The notes beneath the pieces were generated by a model. The model worked only from the letters and a program-made list of their open reading frames with translations. It was not told where the DNA came from and ran no database searches. The translations under genes were made by a program, and so were the position numbers. Of a DNA stretch of 64,000 bases, positions 53,423-61,684 are shown piece by piece. Numbering within the stretch: position 1 is the first letter of the stretch; the number at the start of each line of letters is the position of its first letter. Source of the DNA: JBQTHD01 sp052390275 (GTDB taxonomy: Bacteria > Actinomycetota > Acidimicrobiia > Acidimicrobiales > AC-14); contig JBQTHD010000033.1 of NCBI GenBank assembly GCA_052390275.1, forward strand, positions 1 through 64,000, in the 5' to 3' direction.

Positions 53423-54676
53423 TCAGGTACCCACTGTCCAGGACGAGAGGTACTCGATCTGCTCGGGGGTCAAGGTGTCGAGGCTGACACCCATGGTGGC
53501 CAGCTTCAGGCGGGCGACCTCCCGGTCGATGTCGGGGGGGACGTCGTAGACCCGGGGCGTGAGTGAGTCCTGGTTGGCCACCAGCCATTCGGCGCACAGC
53601 GCCTGGTTGGCGAAGCTCATATCCATGACCGAGGCCGGATGGCCCTCGGCCGCACCCAGGTTCACCAGCCGGCCTTCGGCCACCACCAGAACCCGGCGCC
53701 CGGCGACGTTGAACTCCTCCACGAAGGGTCGGGCCTCCCGTCGATCCGTGGCCACCTTGGCCAGCCCGGCCAGGTCGATCTCCACGTCGAAGTGCCCGGA
53801 GTTGGCCAGGATGGCCCCATCCTTCATTACCTCGAAGTGCTCGGGCCTCAGGACGTCGCGGTTGCCGGTGACGGTGATGAAGATCTCCCCGATGGTGGCC
53901 GCCTCTGCCATGGGCATGACCCGGAACCCGTCCATGACCGCTTCGAGGGCGGGCAGAGGGGCGATCTCGCACACCACCACCTGGGCGCCCATGCCCCGGG
54001 CCCGGCTGGCCACACCCTTACCGCACTGGCCGTAGCCGGCCACCACCACCACCCGGCCGGCCAACAGGATGTTGGTGGCCCGGATGATCCCGTCCAGGGT
54101 CGACTGGCCGGTGCCGTACCGGTTGTCGAACAGGTGCTTGGTGTCGGCGTCGTTGACGGCCACGATCGGGTACCCCAGCGCGTCGTCGGCTTCCATGGCC
54201 CGCAACCGGATGACCCCCGTGGTGGTCTCCTCGGTTCCGGCGAGAACCTTCGCCACCTGATCTGGCCGCTGGCGGTGAAGGCGGGAGACCAGGTCGCATC
54301 CGTCGTCCATGGTCAGGTGTGGCTGTGCATCGAGCACGGCGTCGATGTGGCGGTAGTAGGAGTCGGCGTCCTCACCCTTGATGGCGAAGGTCGGGATTCC
54401 CTCGTCGAGGGAGAGGGAAGCTGCCACGTCATCCTGGGTGGACAGCGGGTTGGAGGCACAGGCCATCACCCTGGCCCCGCCGGCGGCCAGGGTCCGCAAC
54501 AGGTTGGCCGTCTCGGTGGTGACATGCAGGCAGGCCGCCACGGTCATTCCCGCCAGGGGCCTTTCCCGCGCGAAGCGCTCCCGGATGCTGGTCAGCACCG
54601 GCATGTGGGTATCGGCCCAGGCGATGCGCTGGCGGCCCAGAGCGGCCAGGCCGGCGTCCGCGAAGTCGTGGTCCAT
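53423..54676 (-). CDS. ahcY: S-adenosylhomocysteine hydrolase
   Basis: A 417-residue NAD-dependent enzyme that splits S-adenosylhomocysteine into homocysteine and adenosine, removing the inhibitor of methyl transfer. HVTTETANLLRTLAAGG, the NAD motif VVVAGYGQCGKGVASRARGM, the DNRYGTGQSTLDGI loop and the FDVEID segment are conserved. The length and absence of the extra 40-residue insert fit the archaeal/Thermotoga-like short form. ATG 54676 follows GGAGAACTCCTA; an upstream in-frame ATG at 54787 is less likely. The order with the SIS isomerase, Trm112 and manB genes resembles the actinobacterial sahH-manA-pmmA region. Confidence 0.95.
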   Translation of the reverse strand: MDHDFADAGLAALGRQRIAWADTHMPVLTSIRERFARERPLAGMTVAACLHVTTETANLLRTLAAGGARVMACASNPLSTQDDVAASLSLDEGIPTFAIKGEDADSYYRHIDAVLDAQPHLTMDDGCDLVSRLHRQRPDQVAKVLAGTEETTTGVIRLRAMEADDALGYPIVAVNDADTKHLFDNRYGTGQSTLDGIIRATNILLAGRVVVVAGYGQCGKGVASRARGMGAQVVVCEIAPLPALEAVMDGFRVMPMAEAATIGEIFITVTGNRDVLRPEHFEVMKDGAILANSGHFDVEIDLAGLAKVATDRREARPFVEEFNVAGRRVLVVAEGRLVNLGAAEGHPASVMDMSFANQALCAEWLVANQDSLTPRVYDVPPDIDREVARLKLATMGVSLDTLTPEQIEYLSSWTVGT

Positions 54677-54811
54677 TAGGAGTTCTCCTGTTCTGTGGTG
54701 GGCGGCCGCCAGGCGGGCGGCGCAAATCTCGAGATCAACCTCAGCCAACCAGGGGTTGGCGTCGCGATGGAGTCGTTCGAAGCGCAAGGCGGCCGAGAGC
54801 GGACCACGGCT

Positions 54812-55948
54812 TCACCGGGGGTCCCCGTCTGTGACGGCTGTGGCACCAGCCTGCTCCCCGGCCGCGGTGGCCAGCGCCTCCTTCATCCAGTCGATGGCGG
54901 GTATCGGGCCGGGATCCACCCCGGCATCGACGGCCATCTGCACGGAGACGGCGTCGCCGATGTAGACCAGGTCCAGCAACTGGGCCAGTTCCCCGTCGCC
55001 GGCCGCCGTCACCTCCACGACGTCTGCGACCACCTCGCTGAGCAACTGGCGGGCCAGTTCGAAGCGATGCATGACCTGGGGGTGCTCGTAGTCGTGGCGC
55101 AGGTTGACGATTGTCATCGCCTGGCGGGTGAGGTCCCCGTGCTGGCCCCATCCGGCGATCTCGTTGTGGCCCAACTCGGAGTGCACGTTCCAGAACGCCG
55201 GCGCCTTCGCGTTCTCGTTTATCTGGGTCTTCCACCGGTAGGCCGCCACCGCCCCGAGGGCGCCGCCGCCATGGACCAGGGCCATGGTCCGACCGATGGA
55301 GCGGGCCAACCGGGAGGCCAGACCATCGGGACCGAAGAGGCCCGCCCGGCGGGCTTCGAGTTGGTTGACCGCCGACTCGATCCAGTGGCTGGCCCCGGGG
55401 AACAGCCCTATCTGCTCCAGGACCACCAGCAGGGGGATCCCCAACGCCCCCAGAGCGGCCCGGGGCTGGGGGATGTCGGCAGGAACATCCACCACGGGGA
55501 CGCCCCAGCCGCGAGCCAGATCGCCGAGCGCTCCTCCCTGGGTCACCACCACCATCCGGGCCCCGGCCAGGGCCGCCTGGGTGGCCGCCTCCACCGTCTC
55601 CTCCGTGTCGCCGGAGAAGGAAACGGCAAAGACCAACGAGCCCTCCCCCACGAAGGCGGGAAGGTCATAGTTGCGCACCACCACCGCCGGCACCGGCAGG
55701 TAGGGTCCGGCCGCGGCCACCATCAGGTCCCCCGCCACCGCGCTGCCCCCCATTCCCAGGACGACGACGTTCTCCACGTCGTCATGTTCGGGGAGGCCGT
55801 CGAGGCCGCGGGCCGACTGCGCTGCTCGGGCCACCTGGTGGGGGAATGCGGCCACGGCCGCGGCCATGGCCTGGGAGTCCAAGCCCGGCGTGGGTGCCAG
55901 GACCACCTCTGGGGCGGTCGGGGTGTCGACGATGGTCGGGCTGGTCAT
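54812..55948 (-). CDS. Bifunctional phosphoglucose/phosphomannose isomerase (SIS domain)
   Basis: A 378-residue SIS-domain isomerase interconverting fructose-6-P, glucose-6-P and mannose-6-P. The first SIS domain has VVVLGMGGSAVAGDLMVAAA and the sugar-binding VSFSGDTEETVEAA; NVHSELGHNEIAGW supplies the catalytic Glu and His of the PGI/PMI family. It leads to mannose-6-phosphate, which manB converts to mannose-1-phosphate. The Trm112-type gene lies about 55 bases upstream and manB beyond it, and ahcY follows. The chain supports GDP-mannose and glycan synthesis. Confidence 0.92.
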   Translation of the reverse strand: MTSPTIVDTPTAPEVVLAPTPGLDSQAMAAAVAAFPHQVARAAQSARGLDGLPEHDDVENVVVLGMGGSAVAGDLMVAAAGPYLPVPAVVVRNYDLPAFVGEGSLVFAVSFSGDTEETVEAATQAALAGARMVVVTQGGALGDLARGWGVPVVDVPADIPQPRAALGALGIPLLVVLEQIGLFPGASHWIESAVNQLEARRAGLFGPDGLASRLARSIGRTMALVHGGGALGAVAAYRWKTQINENAKAPAFWNVHSELGHNEIAGWGQHGDLTRQAMTIVNLRHDYEHPQVMHRFELARQLLSEVVADVVEVTAAGDGELAQLLDLVYIGDAVSVQMAVDAGVDPGPIPAIDWMKEALATAAGEQAGATAVTDGDPR

Positions 55949-56004
55949 TTAGGGTTGACACTCGATCCGTTGGTGCGGAAGCAAAGCATGGCCATGGAGG
56001 GGCC

Positions 56005-56241
56005 CTACGCCGAGAAGGTGGGTTGGATGTCCTCGGCCTCAGCCTTGGTCAGCAACCGCTGATGCTCGTCGTCGTCGACGGTCCGGGCCTGGTCGATGAG
56101 CATCACCGGGATCGAGTTCTCCACGGCGTAGGCGCGCTGCAGGCGAGGGTTGTAGAGCACGCCATCGTCGGCGAAGTACAGCAGAGGGCCCTTGTCGACG
56201 GGGCAGGCCAAGATCTCGAGCAGGCGGGGATCCAGCGTCAT
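56005..56241 (-). CDS. Trm112-family small protein
   Basis: A 78-residue Trm112-like protein. LDPRLLEILACPVDKGPLLY and GVLYNPRLQRAYAVENSIPV form the family fold; only one Cys of the usual CxxC-type pairs is left in this stretch, so zinc binding is probably lost. Members activate methyltransferases or stabilise partner enzymes. Its constant place between manB and the SIS isomerase in actinobacteria suggests a link to mannose metabolism, but none is proven. Confidence 0.9.
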   Translation of the reverse strand: MTLDPRLLEILACPVDKGPLLYFADDGVLYNPRLQRAYAVENSIPVMLIDQARTVDDDEHQRLLTKAEAEDIQPTFSA

Positions 56242-56295
56242 CGGTCCAGCCTCACCTCCCGAACCCGGTCACGTCCAGACGGCCGGAGGTATGGC

Positions 56296-57642
56296 TCACC
56301 GGGCCGCCTCCACCAGGGCCTGCACCTCGGCCAGATGGACCCGGCCCGAGGTCTCATCGGGCGCTTCGAGGTTGATTCGAAGTAACGGTTCGGTGTTGGA
56401 AGGGCGAAGGTTGAACCACCAATCGCCCTGGTTCACTGTCAATCCGTCCAGACGGTCAGCAGATTCCGAGTCGAACTTTGTCGCCACTTGATCGATCACC
56501 GCCGGCGGATCCTCCACCTCCACGTTCAATTCGCCCGACGCCCAGTAGCGCTCCAGAGGTTGGCGCAACTCCGAAAGGCCCACGCCGGCCACCGACATGG
56601 CCTCCAGCACCACGAGGGCGGCGATCAGGCCGGAATCGGCCCGGTAGTTGTCCCGGAAGTAGTAGTGCCCTGAGTGCTCGCCGCCGAAGACGGCGCCCGT
56701 CTCGGCCATGGTGGCCTTGATGAAGGAGTGGCCCACCCGGGTCCGCACCGGGAAGCCGCCGCTTTCGGTGATCACCTCCGGAACCGCTCTGGAGCAGATC
56801 AGATTGTGGATGACAACCGATCCGGGATCCCGAGCCAGCAGGGCCCGGGCCACCAGCGAGGTGGTCGTCGACCCGGACACCGGCGCGCCCTTCTCGTCGA
56901 CGAGAAACACCCGGTCGGCATCTCCGTCGAAGGCCAGGCCCACGTCCGCGCCCACTTCGACGACCCGGGCGGCCAAGGCTTTGAGGTTCGCCGGGTTGAT
57001 GGGGTCTGCCGGATGGTTGGGGAAGGTCCCGTCCAACTCACCGAAAAGGATCTCCAGGTCGAAGGGCAACCCGGCGAACACGGCCGGGGCAACCAGGCCA
57101 CCCATCCCGTTGGCCGTGTCGGCCACCACTTTCAACGGGGCCAGTTTGGTGGTGTCGACGAAGGAGCGGACGTGGCTGGCGAAGGCGCCGAGAAGGTCGG
57201 CCGACTCCACCACCCCGAAGTGACGGCCGTCCGCGGGAGCCGGGCCCTGGGCGGCCCAGGCCTTGATCTCGGCCAGACCGGTGTCGCTTCCCACTGGCCT
57301 GGCCCCGGCCAGGCACAGCTTGATGCCGTTGTAACCGGCCGGGTTGTGGGAGGCGGTGAGCATGGCCGCCGGGGAGTCGAGGTGCCCGGCGGCGAAGTAG
57401 ACCAGGTCGGTGGAGGCCAGGCCCAGGTCCACCACGTCGGCCCCGAAGCTGGTAACCCCCTCGGCGAAGGCGGCGGCCAGATCCACCCCCGACGGGCGCA
57501 TGTCCCGGCCTATCAGAACCTGGGCGGCACCACTGAAGCGGGCGAAGGCGCTGCCGATGGCCCGGGCCGCGTCGCAGTCGAGTTGATCGGGAACGGTCCC
57601 CCGAATGTCGTAAGCCTTGAAGATGGTGTCCAGGTCAGCCAT
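56296..57642 (-). CDS. manB: Phosphomannomutase/phosphoglucomutase
   Basis: A 448-residue alpha-D-phosphohexomutase. The catalytic phosphoserine loop is MLTASHNPAGYNGIKL (about residues 95-110), the metal-binding loop DGDADRVFLVDEKG (about 240), the sugar-binding loop GEHSGHYYFRD and the phosphate-binding site is near RPSNTEPLLRINLEA. It converts mannose-6-P to mannose-1-P for GDP-mannose and probably also acts on glucose phosphates. It is the first gene of the manB-Trm112-SIS-ahcY run on the minus strand, diverging from a GT2 gene. Confidence 0.96.
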   Translation of the reverse strand: MADLDTIFKAYDIRGTVPDQLDCDAARAIGSAFARFSGAAQVLIGRDMRPSGVDLAAAFAEGVTSFGADVVDLGLASTDLVYFAAGHLDSPAAMLTASHNPAGYNGIKLCLAGARPVGSDTGLAEIKAWAAQGPAPADGRHFGVVESADLLGAFASHVRSFVDTTKLAPLKVVADTANGMGGLVAPAVFAGLPFDLEILFGELDGTFPNHPADPINPANLKALAARVVEVGADVGLAFDGDADRVFLVDEKGAPVSGSTTTSLVARALLARDPGSVVIHNLICSRAVPEVITESGGFPVRTRVGHSFIKATMAETGAVFGGEHSGHYYFRDNYRADSGLIAALVVLEAMSVAGVGLSELRQPLERYWASGELNVEVEDPPAVIDQVATKFDSESADRLDGLTVNQGDWWFNLRPSNTEPLLRINLEAPDETSGRVHLAEVQALVEAAR

Positions 57643-57709
57643 GGCCGGCCAACGTTAGGCCAACCCACCCGGAGATGACTCCCCGATCGGGCCCGGTCGC
57701 GGCGATGAT

Positions 57710-58468
57710 GTGGCCATGCTCAGCGTGGTACTACCGGCCCACAACGAGGAGGAACTTCTGGCCTCCACCGTCGGGTCCATCCTCTCGGCCCTGGAGGGCC
57801 CAGCCCCCCATGGGGGCGGCCTGCGGGACGAAGCCTTCGAGGTGATCGTGGTGGAGAACGGATCCACCGACTCCACCCCGCTGTTGGCCCGCAGGCTGGC
57901 GGCGGCCCGCTCCGAGGTCCGGGTTCTGTCCCTGCCCGAGGGCGACTACGGCAGGGCACTGCGGGCCGGCCTCTTGGCCAGCCGGGGCGACGTGGTCGCG
58001 CTGTTCGACGTCGACTACTTCGATCTTGACTTCCTGGCCCGGGCCCGGGCGGTCATGGACGGCCCCGACGCCCCCGTCATCGTGGTCGCCTCCAAGCGGG
58101 CCGAGGGATCCACCGACACCCGGGCCTGGCCCCGCCGGCTGGTCACCGCCACCTTCGCCGGCATCCTCAAGGCCGGCTTCGGGCTCAAGGTCTCCGACAC
58201 CCACGGGATGAAGGTTGTGAACCTCGACGCGGTTATGGACCAGATCAGGGCCTGCCGGCTGGGAACGGACCTGTTCGACACCGAGTTGATCCTGCGGGTG
58301 GAGAGGGCAGGGATGCCGGTGGGGCAGTTGCCGGTGGTGGTGGCCGAGATGCGCCCCTCCCGCTCGCCCATAGCCAGCCGCATCCCCCGCACCCTGGTGG
58401 GGCTGGCCCGGCTGCGGGCCGCCCTGGCCGACACCGCCCGAGTCCGGGTGGACGCCACGCGCTCGTAG
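57710..58468 (+). CDS. Family 2 glycosyltransferase
   Basis: A 252-residue GT-A-fold enzyme. LSVVLPAHNEEELLASTVGS is the nucleotide-binding start, VIVVENGSTDSTP and DVVALFDVDYFDL (the DxD region) follow. A hydrophobic stretch near VTATFAGILKAGF may touch the membrane; there are no clear C-terminal helices, unlike dolichol-phosphate mannose synthases. It probably transfers a sugar from an NDP-sugar to a lipid or protein. ATG 57716 and GTG 57710 are both possible starts. It diverges from manB, which may feed it. Confidence 0.9.
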   Translation: MAMLSVVLPAHNEEELLASTVGSILSALEGPAPHGGGLRDEAFEVIVVENGSTDSTPLLARRLAAARSEVRVLSLPEGDYGRALRAGLLASRGDVVALFDVDYFDLDFLARARAVMDGPDAPVIVVASKRAEGSTDTRAWPRRLVTATFAGILKAGFGLKVSDTHGMKVVNLDAVMDQIRACRLGTDLFDTELILRVERAGMPVGQLPVVVAEMRPSRSPIASRIPRTLVGLARLRAALADTARVRVDATRS

Positions 58469-58547
58469 GACCTCCCGGGGACGAAACTGCGACGGCGGTG
58501 CCGGCTCGGCCGCCGGCCGATGCCTAGTCGTCCGTGGGGGCGGAGCC

Positions 58548-60038
58548 CTAGCTGTCCTCGGCCGGCGTCTTCTCCTCGTGGTAGGCCGCCTCCACGTTGA
58601 CCGTCCAGATGTCATGGGGAGGCTGGGCCCCGCAGATGTTCTCGACGGTGAGCATGGCGGTGTACATGGAATGGTCCTGGTTGTTGTACTTGTGCATTCC
58701 GTTGCGCCCCACCGGGTGGACATTGGGAACCGCCTCGGACAGCCAGCGCCGGATGCAGGCCACGTTGGCCTTGTAGGTGTCGTCGTACATCGGGTACGCC
58801 TTGGGCATCCGAACCACGTAGCCCGCCTCCACCACCGCAGGGTCCACCAGGTTGAGGGCGGCCAACTCCTTGGTGCCCAGGGACACCAGGTCTTCGTCGG
58901 CCATCGTCCACAGGTCGTCGCCCTCGAACACGAAGTACTCGAGACCCAGACAGGTCCGACCCTCCTTGACCAGGTGCGGCGACCAGGAGCCGAAGTTCTG
59001 GATCCGTCCCAATCTCACCTGGGGCGAGTGGACGTAGATCCAGTTGTCGGGGAAGCCGGCCGAGGCCGGAACCACCAGGGCCACGGTGAGAAAATCCCGG
59101 TAGTTGAGACCCTCCGCTGCGGCGAGGACCTCGTCGGGTGGGGGTGGATCCATGATCGAGGCCAGAGCGCTGATGGGCATGGAGGAGATGACGTGCGCGG
59201 CCGGGTGCCGCGTCGGGCCGGCGGGGCCCGTCGACCACACCTCCACCGCACCCCTGTCGTCTCGGACGATCCTGCTCACCGGTGAGCGCATCAGCACCTG
59301 TGTGCCCTGGGCCCGGACCTTGTCGGTGCAGCGCTCCCACATCATGCCCGGACCCAGCTTGGGGTACTCGAACTCCTCGATCAGGCTGGTGATGTCCTTC
59401 TGGTTGCGCTTGGGGAGGATCGCATTGGTGATGGCCGACATCAACGAGAGGTTCTTGATGCGCTGTGCGGCCCAGTCGGCCTTGATCTCGGTGGCCGGAA
59501 CCCCCCAGACCTTCTCGGTGTAGGTCTTGAAGAAGATCCGGTAGAGCCGGCTCCCAAAGCGCGACGAGGTCCAGCCCTCGAAGGTGTCCTGGTCGGCCGG
59601 CGGCCGTACCCGGGCCCAGCCGTAGGAGGCCACACAGCGAATCGCCTCGGTCACGCCCAGGTTGGACAGGGCGTTGAGTGGCTTGAGCGGGTAGTCGAAG
59701 AATTTGCCGTTGTAGAAGATCCGGCTCATCCGGGGGCGGAGCAGGAAATCCTCCGAATCAAGGATCTCATGCCAAAGTTCCTCCACCGCCTTGACCTTGG
59801 TGAAGAAGCGGTGGCCCCCGATATCGAAGCGCCAACCATCGCGCTCCACGGTCCGGGAGATGCCGCCGACCACGTCGTCGGCCTCCAGCACCAGGCTGGT
59901 GCGGCCCCGCTTGCCCAGTTGATAAGCGGCCGTCAACCCGGCGGGTCCGGCCCCGATGATCACGACGTCACCCGGTGCGGGCGGCTCCCCCGGGTTAGGT
60001 GAGCCGGAGGAATCAGGCGGACTCGCGTCGGTGGGCAC
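58548..60038 (-). CDS. FAD-dependent oxidoreductase (UDP-galactopyranose-mutase/amine-oxidase-like)
   Basis: A 496-residue flavoprotein. The FAD motif VVIIGAGPAGLTAAYQLGKR starts near residue 24, GGISRT and FDIGGHRFFTKV follow, and EKVWGVPATEIKADWAAQRI resembles UDP-galactopyranose mutase and related NAD(P)/FAD proteins. Its C-terminal RNGMHKYNNQDHSMYTAMLT is a second cofactor contact. Its place among glycosyltransferase genes suggests work on a lipid- or nucleotide-linked sugar. GTG 60038 begins 12 bases after the preceding gene's stop. It converges on the GT2 gene. Confidence 0.88.
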   Translation of the reverse strand: MPTDASPPDSSGSPNPGEPPAPGDVVIIGAGPAGLTAAYQLGKRGRTSLVLEADDVVGGISRTVERDGWRFDIGGHRFFTKVKAVEELWHEILDSEDFLLRPRMSRIFYNGKFFDYPLKPLNALSNLGVTEAIRCVASYGWARVRPPADQDTFEGWTSSRFGSRLYRIFFKTYTEKVWGVPATEIKADWAAQRIKNLSLMSAITNAILPKRNQKDITSLIEEFEYPKLGPGMMWERCTDKVRAQGTQVLMRSPVSRIVRDDRGAVEVWSTGPAGPTRHPAAHVISSMPISALASIMDPPPPDEVLAAAEGLNYRDFLTVALVVPASAGFPDNWIYVHSPQVRLGRIQNFGSWSPHLVKEGRTCLGLEYFVFEGDDLWTMADEDLVSLGTKELAALNLVDPAVVEAGYVVRMPKAYPMYDDTYKANVACIRRWLSEAVPNVHPVGRNGMHKYNNQDHSMYTAMLTVENICGAQPPHDIWTVNVEAAYHEEKTPAEDS

Positions 60039-60049
60039 GACCGGCGATG

Positions 60050-61678
60050 CTATGGCGCCGGGGCGATGGGGCCGGCGATCTCCTCCGGTGGACCGGGCGG
60101 GTAGGCGACCAGGCCGGGGCGCTCGAACACCCGGCGGGCGACGGGAAGGATGCGGCGTTCGGCGCGCTCCTGGCGCAGGGCGGCGAGGATGCGTTCGCAG
60201 TTGGTGGAGAAGGTTCGATACCCCGGCGCCCACACCACCCACACCGTCGAGTCGGGACCGGCCCGACGTATCAACTCCGAGGCGAAACTGTTGGCCGAGG
60301 CCCGCTGATTCACCGTTTCGTAATCCACCCAGTTCACCAACTGCGGCGGCGTGCGGCGGGGGAAGGTGATCTGCTCCAGATCTCTGGCGGCTCCGCCACC
60401 GACAGCGCCGCCGCCGGAACCGGTGGCGGCCAGGATCCGGCTGACCGAGGGACCCAGCTGATCCGGGCAGTAGGCGACCACGTCCCCCGGCCGGGCGCCG
60501 GCGGCCAGGCGTCGGGCGACGGCCGGGGCCGACGTACGTTGGCCGACCACGTTGGGCACTACCGCAGCCAGGCCGAGCACGCAGGCCACCGCGACAAGGC
60601 CCTGGCGGACGGCGGGCCGGGCCAGGGCCGCGGTCCCAAGGGCGGCCAGGACCAGGCTGGGGGCAAGGATCACGGCGGCGTAGCGCACGGCGAAGGTCGA
60701 GCCCGAGACTCGCGCCGCGGTGAGGGCCACCACCATGGTCAGGGCACAAACGCCTGCCAGGGCCGTTCCCGGCGGATGGCCGCGCAGGTCTATCTCCAGG
60801 CGCCGGTCGTCGAGCGGTCGGCCGCAGAGGCCCAGGACGAACAGGCTCAGGTAGATCAGCCCCAATCCCAGCCCCGGGTCCCAGTAACCGCCCGCGAACT
60901 CGATCACCGTGTCCAGCAGGGCCCGGGCCTTGGGCGGCGATGCCCACGGAGTCCCGGTGTGGCGGGTCTGGAACCACAGCACTGGCAGCCAGGGAATCAA
61001 AGCGGCGGACCCGACGGCCACCGAGATCAGCGCCCGGCCAATCCGCCGGCCGTTCCACCACCACCAGGCCAGAACCATGGCCAGCGCCGCCACCAGGTAA
61101 AGAGCCCAGTAATGGGTGAGCAGCAGCGCCCCGACCGACGCCCCCAGAGCCACGTGGGCCTTCCACCCGCCCCCCGCCTCGATGGCGATCAGGGCCAGCA
61201 TGGCGCAGGCCGCCAGCAGGACCACCAGGGAGTACATCCGAACCTCGGTGGCATAACGCACCGCGAACGGCGATGAGGCCAGCAAAAGAGCGGCGGCGGC
61301 GCCGGCCTGGGGGCCGCCAAGACGCCGGGCGGCCAACCACACCAGGGGGACGGCTCCCAGGGAGAAGAGGCCGGACAGGGCCCGCACGGCCACATCCCCC
61401 GATCCGAACAACAGGATCCACAGATGCAGGATCACGTAGTAGAGCGGCGGTGCTCCGTCCCGCCGCAAAGCTCCCGGGATCTCCCCCAAGGGGAGGGTGG
61501 CGATGTTGACTGACAATGCCTCGTCCAGCCACAGGGCCGAGGGACTCAGGAAGCGGGCCAGGGCCCCCAGGACCAGGACCAGCCCACCGGCGGCCAGCAG
61601 CGGCCAAGGTGGACGGCCGGGGGATGCTGATTCAACCGGGTCAGCCTGCGATCCGGCCCGGATTCCCACCGGCGTCAC
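60050..61678 (-). CDS. GT39/ArnT-like membrane glycosyltransferase
   Basis: A 542-residue polytopic protein of the dolichyl-phosphate-mannose-protein mannosyltransferase type (GT39/PMT_2). The first extracytoplasmic loop carries SALWLDEALSVNIATLP, in which the Asp-Glu pair is the expected catalytic site, and APPLYYVILHLW. About ten helices follow, and a C-terminal soluble region of about 130 residues. It would add sugar from a polyprenyl-phosphate donor to an envelope acceptor. It is upstream of the FAD oxidoreductase gene (12-base gap). Confidence 0.88.
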   Translation of the reverse strand: MTPVGIRAGSQADPVESASPGRPPWPLLAAGGLVLVLGALARFLSPSALWLDEALSVNIATLPLGEIPGALRRDGAPPLYYVILHLWILLFGSGDVAVRALSGLFSLGAVPLVWLAARRLGGPQAGAAAALLLASSPFAVRYATEVRMYSLVVLLAACAMLALIAIEAGGGWKAHVALGASVGALLLTHYWALYLVAALAMVLAWWWWNGRRIGRALISVAVGSAALIPWLPVLWFQTRHTGTPWASPPKARALLDTVIEFAGGYWDPGLGLGLIYLSLFVLGLCGRPLDDRRLEIDLRGHPPGTALAGVCALTMVVALTAARVSGSTFAVRYAAVILAPSLVLAALGTAALARPAVRQGLVAVACVLGLAAVVPNVVGQRTSAPAVARRLAAGARPGDVVAYCPDQLGPSVSRILAATGSGGGAVGGGAARDLEQITFPRRTPPQLVNWVDYETVNQRASANSFASELIRRAGPDSTVWVVWAPGYRTFSTNCERILAALRQERAERRILPVARRVFERPGLVAYPPGPPEEIAGPIAPAP

Positions 61679-61684
61679 CGGCAG

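Noticed and set aside
60050..61607. Continuous open frame upstream of the FAD oxidoreductase start
   Set aside because: The frame lies inside the GT39-like gene in another phase, is Pro/Arg/Gly-rich and has no homology. The flavoprotein begins at GTG 60038.
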